Positions 24,192 through 35,134 of a DNA stretch of 64,000 nt are shown piece by piece. The notes beneath the pieces were generated by a model. It was not told the origin of the DNA. It searched no databases and was given only the letters and a program-made list of their open reading frames with translations. Source of the DNA: Sipunculus nudus (taxonomy: Eukaryota > Annelida > Sipuncula > Golfingiida > Sipunculidae); the NCBI GenBank assembly GCA_026874595.1, contig CM049320.1, positions 24,960,214 to 25,024,213 on the forward strand, read 5' to 3'. The position numbers and the translations under genes are program-made. The first letter of the stretch is position 1; each line of letters begins with the position of its first letter.

Positions 24192-24797
24192 GTATATTTC
24201 ATCCGATAGACTTTGTTCCTGATCTTTACTTTAAACCCAGTTATAACAACATACACGTCGCCACTATTATCAAATAACTCAATATAAAGTATAACTATGC
24301 TTAAGCTGAGCTTATCCCGACACATATACCCCGAACCTGACATGCTAACTGAATCACAAGTCTTGACAACATAACAATAAAAGAAAATTAAAATGAAATT
24401 CATATATGAACCGAAAAAAAGAAGCTTTTGGCGCTGTTCGAGAAATGCAAGTTTTTAGCAGTAAATTAAATTTATGCTAAATACTTGCGGATATTCGATA
24501 TATAGCCGAAAAATTATATTTGTTTGAGTTATAAATAAGAATGATATAAAGAATTTTATACTCGTAGTATTTTTTGAAAATCGCAGAAAAAAAGAACAGA
24601 ACAGACCGGCTCCGCATAATATATCAGTCTCCCAGTAATATTAGCGAAGTGCTTTTGTCATATATCAATAATAAACCTATTTATTTATCAACAAATAAAG
24701 TTTTCTGAAAATGTTAACCACATTATACACATTTTTAAAAAAATGTGAAAAAATTCGTGTCAAAGGAATAAACATACTTCGGTAATATTTATTTTTT

Positions 24798-25720
24798 TCA
24801 CGTTTTTGGTGTAGACGTCATAGGTGGCGTCATCGCAGTTGTGTCGGAGTACAATCTTGGTGGGTTTTGTTTTGTCGCCTCTGCCCAAGAATAGTAATCC
24901 CCCGCACTACTGAACTTGTGAACCTTGTTTCGCTCGTCTTTGACACACACTGTTCCGTCAGCTGTCCAAAAATCCGAAATAACGTTTTCTCGTTTCAGAT
25001 TCAAAGCGTTATTCAACATGGCCAACCTTGTTTTGGTTAAGTCTTTATTTATGTAAACCCCGTTTGTCGTCTCACCTGCTATTTTTAAGCGTGACTTTGC
25101 TTTCATTTCGACGCGTTTTGTCCTGTGCGACACAAAGTTGACCAGGATTTGACAGGATTTACCTATAGGCGCAGGGCGACCGACTCGGTGAGACCTCTCG
25201 ATGTCCCCTGGCTGAATATCAACATTCAAGTGGTTTCTGGCCAAGTCTATAATTAAACGATCTGTGTCCTCATCCTTATTTTCTGGCCAAGGATTAATAA
25301 TTCTGATAGAGTTCCGTCTAGAATATTGTTCACGTTTCTCAAGTCCTTCTTCCAACTCATTTATTTTTTTCTCTTATTGACATACCGTTCCCAAGAGTCC
25401 GTCTATCTTACTTTCATAGCTTCTAGCCTATGTTCCACCGCGGCTTCAACAATGCCTTTCAAGGATGACCTAATAGTTTCAGAGTTCAGGGCAGCACTCA
25501 GGAGTTTTGTGAACCTCTCAACATCATCAGGGAAGAGGGCAGGGTCAATATCCTGCTTTTTGTCTTTAACATTCAGATTTGTCAATGGATAACCTTCAGA
25601 AGAGTCAAAATTAGCCATATAAGAGCGTTTATTGTTAGGAGTGTTCGAACCTCCACCGCCAGAAGAGTCACTGAGAAATCTTTTCTTTTGGACAGACTTT
25701 TCTGCTATCTGTGTTGCCAT
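24798..25720 (-). pseudogene. LINE ORF1: RNA-binding chaperone, broken
   Basis: The start ATG at 25720 opens a 105-codon frame with a low-complexity N-terminus (DSSGGGGSN). After a frameshift near 25405 and an in-frame stop near 25377, the frame resumes from 25355 for 185 codons. That part contains REQYSRRNSIRI, IERSHRVGRP and ILVNFVSHRTKR, the typical core of L1 ORF1 proteins (RRM-like followed by the C-terminal domain). A short helical, coiled-coil-like stretch (KINELEEGLEKRE) precedes it, as in L1 ORF1p. The family binds LINE RNA as trimers. The copy is disabled. Confidence 0.8.
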
Positions 25721-25984
25721 TAGTTTGTTTACACAGTGTAACCATAATGGAGACCTTGACCACCATAATACGATCAGTTACAGAGTACAATTAACACCTC
25801 GGAAAATGTAGAATATTGGCAATGATATAATTATTTAGCTTTCAGCCTTTTTAACATGTATGTAAAAGAACTTTAAACATGGTATAGCCTTAAAATTCTA
25901 CAAACAAACATAGTTTTAACTCAAATTCCTAATATTTCTACGGAGCCGGTCTCATCTGCGTTTTACTCGAACAGCGCCATCTGG
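25721..25984 (-). promoter_or_regulatory. LINE 5' UTR, presumed internal promoter
   Basis: This is the part between the upstream target duplication and the ORF1 start. In other LINEs this region holds an internal promoter. No specific motif was identified here. Confidence 0.4.
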
Positions 25985-25996
25985 ACATATCTTGTT
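25985..25996. repeat. LINE target-site duplication, right copy
   Basis: A second copy of ACATATCTTGTT marks the 5' boundary of the LINE. Confidence 0.85.
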
Positions 25997-27179
25997 ATAG
26001 ATCGGTAGAAGACGTATCGAATAGTGACTCTATGTATTTAAGGACTTGTATAAACAATTCTTAAGGTTGTGCCGTCTCAAAAAATCATATGATCATGTCT
26101 TAAATTGAATCCTGACTTAATTGGAACCTGATATAATGATTGTTTAGTTTCGTAAAATCCAATATATGACCTTTTATATATGAAAATATGTACAGTTTAA
26201 GTAAATATAGCTTAAACGGATTAACTAGGACTTTTAATTTAGGTCCCGACTGAGCAATGAACGATTTGTGCAAACACTACATGTTTTAGTCATACCTTGG
26301 CGGCCATTTTATTAGGTTACACTTTATTAGAAGTCTTCCAATATGATACATACGAAATAAGATCTAAGTACTTCAAAGCAAACAAAAAAGAGTATTGTAC
26401 GTGTTTGAACGGTCGATGAAGTTCACTTCAGGCTTGGAAAAAGACCATTTACTGTTAGGATAAGACCAAGCTAAGTATGCATGGCTGAAACAACATTTTA
26501 TGGCCGGCCCTGAATCTCATGTGTAAGTCAAGCTATTGGGCTGATTAAGAGATGAAGGATTTGTTTTCACCTTGTTGTAAAATTACCGAGAAAAAGAATA
26601 TAAAGACTTGCGTCTGTTTCCTTAAGGGTTGAAAAAAAAAATTTCACATCACTGTTCTGTTAAGCTGGTTCACCATTGACAAATTGGCCACAGTTAGGTT
26701 ATCGCCATTTTCCACATTATTCTCTGTTTGTACAGATTGAGTGTTTCGGTGATATTTATCAAGATTGTTTTGTAGAACGGTTTCTGTATCAGGCGTATGT
26801 CAACTGCGCCAGCTATCTATATACCAATAGAGGAATTCGTTTTTCAAGGTTTTGTAGATACCATTGCCTGCAAGGTGGGAGTGTTTTTAACCGGAGAGAA
26901 GGGGCCTGAATCAATATATTTTTCTTTAATTTCGATCTCGGCATCAGGTAGCATGCCCATTTGACATAACCCAACAATCAAGGAAAATATTTCCATTGGA
27001 CCTTCTAGAATGTTTTCTGTTTGTCGACCAATTCTAACTAAGGCATGAACGCCTTTAAATTTTGTTTCCCCCATATCACGCACAAATATTCAATATCTAG
27101 GCATTGTTCAACCCAAACCCATACATAATCTGCTCTGTGAAAAAAATAAATTTAACGCTTAGCAAACCAATGAAAATAT

Positions 27180-28000
27180 TTCCCCAGCAAAACTGCACAA
27201 ACGTGAGACAGGCAAAAGGCAAAATCCCAATTTAAGATTGAAAATAACATTGGCTCAGGTAATTTAAATGATATTGCTTACATTATTGTATAGATGTATG
27301 ATTTAATTTCTCATATAGTTCACTTATTTCTGTTGTAACTCACTGGTTAAGATATACAAAGTATAGTTTGCTTTTAATAGTCGCTGTAATCGCATCATTA
27401 TGTTTAATTAATAAAATAAAGTCTACGCTACCTTTCGAAGCTTACCACATATTTTAAAGGAATGTGAAATAAAGTATAAGGTTTAATACAATTTAATTTT
27501 TGTTTAGTGCGTACACAGGAGAGACAGGAATGCAACACGGAATTAACAACCAAGAGCAATGTATGAACCCCCCTATAAAAATGTCACATGAAAAACCTTC
27601 AATTTTTAAGTTTCAATCTGCTCCAGTGGAAATAATTTTTACTGAGACATTTGACTAAAACATTGCAATATATGCCTATCTCTCTCGGTAACGAAATTAT
27701 CATCAAAGACAGAGACGTGTTTTGAGATGTGGGGCATTTAGTTGGTTCTTATTCTTTGCCTTGAACCTTGTACATACTGGTTTTACAACCTTGGAAGATC
27801 CGTTCATGAAACGGCATAGTACGAGGGAAGGTAATACTTATATGCAAATTTCCATGAGTGCAGAGTCAATTCGTTGCTGGCTTAATCGAAGATATTGCTA
27901 GTACCTCTAGGACAATACGTAACCAATGGGGAGGCGAGATCAAGCCGCGTAACTGAGATTGGAGTTTAGGATCAGCGAATCATGCTTTTTTTCAGGTTTT
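27180..28000. other. Part of block A without a block B match
   Basis: Homology with block B stops near 27190 and resumes near 28005. Block B holds a different 3 kb sequence at this point. No gene is supported here. Confidence 0.45.
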
Positions 28001-30563
28001 TGCGTAATAAATATAAAAATCGCCATTTAATGGAAAATATCACGGATGTGAACTAATGATCAAACAGGAACGTGGTAGGCTCAATGATTAATGGAATATA
28101 CTAACGGTATAAGGATATTTACAAAAATAGCTTTCGTGACATCCCTTAATAAGTGAGATGCGGTTTATGGATCTGTTGTATTGGAATTATCCGGATTTTA
28201 AAGTGGGCGCTTGTGGTAATTGATACATACAGTCGGCAGAATACACTGTTAATGGGTACCTCCCTGTATAACGAAGGCTGTGTTATATCAAAATAAAAGG
28301 GTTTGTCAGCTTATATCAGTATCGGAGGTGGCAGGACTGTATTTGCCCCCTTTCCTATGCCAAGAGTGTCTCATCACCAACGGCTAAAGAACCAACTTTG
28401 CAGATGTACTGCAGATATACATAAAAACGAAATAAAACGGCTAGCTTAAGGTTAGCAAGCGTTGCTGACAAAAGATCAGGTCATTACAGAATCAGAACAG
28501 TTTAATATGATTATTTACAAAATAGGTATTCAAAAGGAGAGTTAAGTAGGTCACATTAGAAACCTACCTTCAGCTTCATGCTAAATCAGCTTGACAGCAG
28601 GTTGAAAGTCTCGGCAAGTCCTCTAATAAAAATCAGAAAAAAAGAACCTAAATTGTACTCCTTTTACAGTTTGCTCATAACACCAACTGTAAAAAAATGT
28701 TACGAGCTCTTGAGCAGCCCAAACTTCTTAACTCTGCACTTAGGGGTCTATCGTAATCGCTGATTTACATATATAGTTGTTACTGTATCAAGTATTTTCA
28801 TCTTTATCCAAACAAGACAGCTTATGTTTTTTTTTGCGCTAGAAGGGTAGTTCCTTGATCTTGTGACTTAGTTTTGTGTAAAATATGACGTTTTAATTGT
28901 CTGAGCTACTTGAACATGTTTATCTCGAGAGACAGGTAATACGTGTCAAGAGTTGTCGTAACAGGCAAAATGTTAATACGATTAATATAGTCAAATCTTA
29001 TAATCAAAATTTTGTCATTCAGGTAGAAATATTTATTATTTTAGTTAGGACATAGTTGACCTAGTGCTGATCAATAAGTCATTTATTTATTTTTTTTCAT
29101 AGAAATAAGATAAAATTTAGTGTTGTTCGAGAACTGACTTTTATTCTCTTACTTTAGAATGTGTCATTAATTATTAATTTGGCAGGGTAAAGTGCTGTTT
29201 TTGCAGCAGGGTTATTTTAATACTTTGAAAGTTATTTATCTAGAAAAGCAGTGTCACTTGACAAAATCAAGATACATACCTCTCAAATTAAGCATGTCTA
29301 TGCAATCTTGACACTTAAACGCTATAATGTTACAAAAATAAGTTTACTCGGCCAGTAAACTACACCTCTGGCTTAAAAAGCCACTAAACTTCATGTTAAG
29401 CACTAGGTCAAGGTATATGTTTATCTGGCCTGTAGGGAATAATTAGATCAGACAGCATATGTATGTAACCACGTGAGATTCCTACTACTCGTTCATTTCT
29501 GATTGAATATAAAAGCCATCGTTCACCAAAGCTACATGGATTTCTACTGACGTCCTCTCTATCCAATCAGCCGAATTGGGCAAAAGACCCTTGAACATAA
29601 AGTATGGAAGAAGTCCCTTTTAAGAAGACACCCTATGACATTGTCTCTTCAAGTTGCAGTGCCCCCTAATATGCCATTTGCACCATAGGTCTGCATTGCA
29701 TTTTTAAAATCCCTCCCACATATCCTAGAAGCCTGGGGATATCTTTATTGATACAAATGAATCTGCAAACCTTCATGCAAAGGTGTATAGGATGTACAGT
29801 CTAAAGTGGTCAAGGCGGCGTAATTCTCAGTGTCTCATAGGCAAAATGGCCTATCTACCTCAGTTTTATTCTCATTCATCAGACAGGTCCAACTTTAGGG
29901 CATGGGTGGTCTCTTCTAATCATCTGCGATGTCACAAAAATGTGCAACGGGAAAGTCCTTTTAATTTACATGTGTTTTCCCTGTTGACAGCCCTTTTGAT
30001 GGACACATTTATTAATATAACCTTCAGGGCGTCCCGTAGTGTAAATATCATGCAATGACGACGTTGGGACGTTAATTACAGTTTCTTCTACTGCTTGCCC
30101 ACCAGGCAAACTGGAAACATTTTTGTGATACGGTGGCGACAATGATGTCAGAGCTTAATGCTTCATGTGGAAAGAGTGTAACCCAAAAATATTCTACATA
30201 ATGTAGTCTGTGAAGGATCTGTACCGCTAACGACACCTGTCGAAGAACACTAAAAGTTTGGTTGCACAGGGTCTTGGTAAAGAATGCGGTTTATATTTCA
30301 TTTAATCTTCTTAGAAAGATCATTTTATCTGAATGTAAAATGTCCACTCGTTCAATTTTTAAACCGATACGTTTAGTGCAAACCATGCAATCAATCGCAT
30401 TGTAAAATGTTTCTTAATACAAGACCTCATATTTCAATCTATATACTGTACGATGATGGTGCAAACGTGTATGTGTAACACTTCTGATTAAAATAGAATA
30501 GTAATGCACGTCAAACCCCGTAGCTAATGTGCATGCCAAGAAGTAACATTTTATGCAGCAACT

Positions 30564-30670
30564 AGTTCTATAATTATCAATGGATAGTTGTACACCTGTA
30601 CTGCTATGCGTCTGGGTATCAGCGTTAGAAAAAAGATGCACAAAGTCACTCTGGTCCTCCTATAAACATA
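30564..30670 (+). promoter_or_regulatory. Conserved upstream region of unit U1
   Basis: AGTTCTATAATTATC lies 107 bp before the ATG. Related TATA-like phrases lie 112-125 bp before the first exons of U2 (43391), U3 (54452) and U5 (61873). The stretch up to the ATG is also shared, including CCTCCTATAAACATA just before the start in U1 and U2. Conservation across four copies suggests a core promoter with 5' UTR, although recent duplication alone could explain it for U1 and U3. Confidence 0.4.
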
Positions 30671-33600
30671 ATGGCTACCGGTAGGTCGCTACTGCCTGTT
30701 CATATTGTGCTAAGGTTAAATTTCACTCGGTTATTTATAACACCAGATATGCATGTAATCAGTACGGTAGTTTTACCATTTTGAGTCGGTTTCATATGAT
30801 TGTGAATTGTGTAAGTATTTGATGACCCTCTCAAAGCCCACTTTGTTCAATCAGTGGCGGAGCTCTTTAATGCAGATATCTGCTACCTGATACTGTTTTT
30901 ATCCGTTATCATAATATATTCATGGGATTATTGAGTTGCTATAAAAGAGTTTCTATATAAGGAATATAGCCACAAGGGTTTGTTTAAATATTCCATAGAG
31001 GTTTTACCTACAGTTATATACTGGTCACACATTGGTGCAACCTTCGATCGTACGTCTTTATGTTTTTTGCTGGCAGCACCGAAGAGCAAATTGCGGATGG
31101 TTTAAAACATCATACGGTGAAATTGCGAATACCTGTAACTACAGGGCATAATAATTTATTTTTCAAAACCAACAAGATCAATTGGTAACGACTGGCAATG
31201 ATTTTCGGGCCAAGTACCTAGACTAAATAAATATTTTGGCCTGACCCTCCCTTCTTAGCGTGATCACTACTCTACTGTTTGTCATGACACTCTTACATGA
31301 GGTTTCAATCTGGTTTGTATATAGGGTGATCTTCATGAATTTGAATAGAAATTTTTGAAATATAAATCGGGACTAATACACCTATGTGGTTAAACCTACG
31401 TGAGCATATTGGCGTCTTTGCAGTGTATCATTTGCTTCTTAACCAATATGCTCGTATTTGCAAACATTTCTGAACCGACACACGTTTGCTGCAGTACCGA
31501 GAACATATAGACACAGGACCCAGTGCGCAAGGTGTCCCCGAATGCATGCAGACCTCTTCATGAAAATCAAACCTGTGGCGACTTTCACGAATAACATAAA
31601 ACTATCATACAGGGAAACATACTTTTCAATTTTTCCATGTCAACAGGGAATTAAACTGCCTAAATCTCCAAAAAACCAAATAAATCCGTTTACTCTTCTA
31701 AAACCCGAGAGGTTGGAAGATCTGATTCAAACCGGATCAGGATCCGTTAAACACCAGCAAACGCCAGGCTCGCGGGAATGTATTATGTTTAACGCATAAC
31801 ACCATACAGCGGCATATTGTTCATCTGAAGTAAAAAAGCAATATATTTTAGTTTTTAGGACGTTAAACCGTTATCAGTTTGTAGAACGTTGTTTCGACTG
31901 GGCTTCTCATTGTTGATCTTCCCTCTTCGGACACGACTGTGAATCGGACGTGTTAATTGTCTGAGAAAGGTTCAAAGGGAAATTATCAGTTCAGTTGGCT
32001 TTATACAAATGTGTCCAAGCAAAAGCATCCCAGCATACATTCTCAGTACCTCGCATACGACTGATTAACACTTTAATGTCTCTCTGTGTTAGTAAACATA
32101 ATCAACGTGTATCTGTTTAGTATAACAAGGCCGCATGACCGGAGGTCCAATTGTGCGTCGCAACCCGCTTTGTTTAGACCAGCGGGAACATGTATTACAT
32201 TTTTAGGCCAGGTCAGTCTGGGCATCCTGATTGATACGTATTTTGGCTCTGCGATGCACATAGCCCAACGTACTGTTTATATTGACACCTGTGATCGCGG
32301 CCGCTCCATTATTTTTAACGCTCGTTTATAGGAGTAAGCAAGCGATTACAAGGCAATATTTTGGCAGGTACAGATTTATTTTAAAAGGAAAAAGCTATTT
32401 TTGTGTCAATTCAACATGGTTTATATGTGATTAGGCCCCTTTCAGAGTTGGCGAAGTGTATTTACCCAATACATGATACATTCTGTATCTGCATGTGTTT
32501 GCTGGTTTATTTAGTCTGTTAAAGCGAGCTATTCACTTGCCATACAGTACGGATACATTTATGAACAATTTGTAAGAGACAGTGTTTAAAACGTCCATTT
32601 TGTTGATGATGAGCTTTATTTTGCCTACACATTGTTACCAAGCAACGTACAGGTTTGAAGATGACAAATTGGTGAGAGCAACGTCTAGTCTTTTGTCATT
32701 TGAAAATTATGCTTCGTTTGATATGGAGCCAGATATCCCTGCCTAACATGTTTGGACACGAATATACAATAAGCGGCCATTTAGACGGCCCCCAGATGAC
32801 ACAAACACGTGTATAAACACGGACAATCTGGGTACTGTGGGATGGGGCGTGTTGTCTAATTTTGTTAAAGATGCAAGCGCATTAAACGGCCTGCACATGA
32901 TAATTTTGACTCTAAGCAGAGATATCAGGTTTTACTCGATATGGAGTATACATGGAATATCGTCAATTTTATAGTTCATTGCTGCCTATCAACCTCTTTT
33001 CATGGAATAGTTAGACATGTGTAATCTAAAGCAGCCAAATATCAGTAGGCAGTGGTCGTGTTTGACGACTTCCCGAATCATGATTTTATTTCCAGTTGTT
33101 GAGGTTAAGCAGCAGATACGTGAACGTATCCAAGTCCTTATGAAGCTCTATGCAGAAGGAGAAGTGGAAGGTTTGGCCCAGAGGATTTACACATCTGACT
33201 GCGTCCTCATGCCACCAGACGGACCCACATTACACGGATCCGGTAAGGTCTATAGTTAACTAATATTTATGAGCCATTATAACTTGAATCAGTAGTTGAA
33301 GAAGAAGGTGTTGTCTCAGGAGCCATCCTAAAACTCAAGCCTTTCTTCACACTAAAATTGTTTTTATTTATGTTATCCATTGATAAAATTTGGTCTTTCA
33401 TCCACAATAACATAAACATGTATGAGCCATTAAGTTGGTCGACTGAGAGAGGTAATGAATATTAATGTTGGGCTCCTCAAACCAAAATTAGAATATTTAA
33501 TCTTACATGGTCACACCCTTATACATGTTATTTGTATTGTGATGTTTGTTTATTGATGTTTTAACATTTCAACAAATATTTCGTTCTATATGTCTTTTTT

Positions 33601-35103
33601 TGGTTTCTCAGATTAGAACTTGATGTTTTCTCACCATTGGAAGCCTTTTTCTTCAACACTGACACAGCGGGAGCTAAGTGTTGCGATTTAATGGAGTTAA
33701 AAAGAAGTGTTTCGTGTACCTCTTGTTAAAATAAAAAAAAAAAAAAAACATAATATTTCTAACTTTTTCTTATTTTGGAGAATTTATTATTATTATTTAT
33801 TATTATTATTATTATTATTATTGTTATTATTTTTATTATTTACGAAAAAAATGTTACATCAGAAAAATAATATTAATCACTCAAAGATTTAATATATTAA
33901 ATTTGAAAATAATTGATATAAAATATACAAAATTAAAATGTAAAAGAAGGTTAATTATAATTAGAATAAGTAGTTGAAGTAGTAGTTGTGTTAGAAGCCA
34001 TCTTAAGAAAAAACAAGAAGTTGTATTCACACTAATATCGCTTTTGTTTATCATTCATTGGTAACATCGGGTCTTTCATCAACGATAAAACATTTTTATG
34101 AGCCATTACGCTGCTCCACTGAAAGAGCTCTTGAATATAAATGTTGGGCTCCATAAACCCAAATCAGAAGATTTAATCTTACATGGTCACACCCTTATAC
34201 ATGTAATTTTTATTGTGGTATTTGTTTATTGATGTTTTACATTTGCGACAAATATATCGTTGTATGTGTTTTTGTGGTTTCTCGGAATAGAATATGAAAT
34301 TATCTCAACATTGGAAGCATTTTTTCTTTAAAACTGACACAGTGGGAGCTAAGTGTTGCGACATTCCTAAAATTTAATAGAGTTAAAAAGTAGTGTTTTG
34401 TGTACTTCTTGTAAGAATAAAAAGAAAACATAATATTTCTAACTCGTTCACATTTTGGAGAATTTATTATTATTATTATTATCATATTAATTATGATCAA
34501 AAATGATAAATCAGAAAAATAATATAAAACACTAAAAATATTAATATATCAAATTTGTAAAAAATATAAATATGAAATATTCAAAATTAAAAAAGTAAAT
34601 GAAGTAGTAGTAGTAGTAGTAGTTGTGTTAGAAGCCATCTACAAAAACAAGGAGTTTAATTTACGCTAATATCAATTTTTTTTTGTAATCCATCGGTAAC
34701 ATTGGGCCTTTCATCCATAATAACACTTATTTATGAGCCATTCAGTTGGTCGATTGAAAGGGCTTATGGATTTTAATGTTGGCTCCTTTAACCATAATCA
34801 GAAAATTTTAATATATGGCCACACCCTTATACATGAAATGTTTTTATTGTTTTGTTTGTTTATTGATGTTTTAACATGGCCGCAAATAGACCGTTGTATG
34901 TGTTTTGTATGGTTTCTAGGATTAGAATATGAAATTATCTCAACATTGGAAGCATTTTTCTTTAATACTGAGGCAGGGGGAGCTAAGTGTTGCGACGTTC
35001 CTAGAATTTAAAAGAGTTAAAAAAGGTGTTTAGTGTACCTCTTGTTAAAATAAAAGAAAACATAATATTTCTTACTTTTTTACATTTTGGAGAATTTATC
35101 ATT

Positions 35104-35134
<31 letters not shown>

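Larger units (their letters stand above)
20023..25984 (-). mobile_element. Near full-length L1/Tx1-type LINE
   Basis: The element is oriented on the minus strand with two ORFs in L1 order: ORF1 with an L1 ORF1p-type RNA-binding domain, then ORF2 with an APE-type endonuclease, reverse transcriptase and a C-terminal cysteine motif. It is bounded by a 12-bp direct repeat. Its 3' end (plus-strand start, 20021-20042) is T-rich on the plus strand, fitting an A-rich tail. About 264 bp of 5' UTR precedes ORF1. Both ORFs carry frameshifts or stops, so the copy cannot move on its own. Confidence 0.88.
15995..31185 (+). repeat. Segmental duplication, block A
   Basis: This interval aligns in order and orientation with block B (43860-55043). 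Matching anchors include 16085/43925 (ATCTGTGAGTGAAAC and variant), 16975/44155, 18250/45195, 19650/46115, 25990/46450, 26405/47030, 28010/50875, 28840/51730, 29430/53300, 30520/54390 and 31090/54940. Divergence by eye is moderate, with many indels. Block A carries insertions absent from B, notably the LINE at 20023-25984. The block includes the first exon of unit U1 and ends inside its first intron. Confidence 0.8.

Noticed and set aside
26844-27083. 79-codon minus-strand frame of protein-like composition
   Set aside because: The matching region of block B has only partial DNA similarity and does not keep the frame; no domain is recognised.
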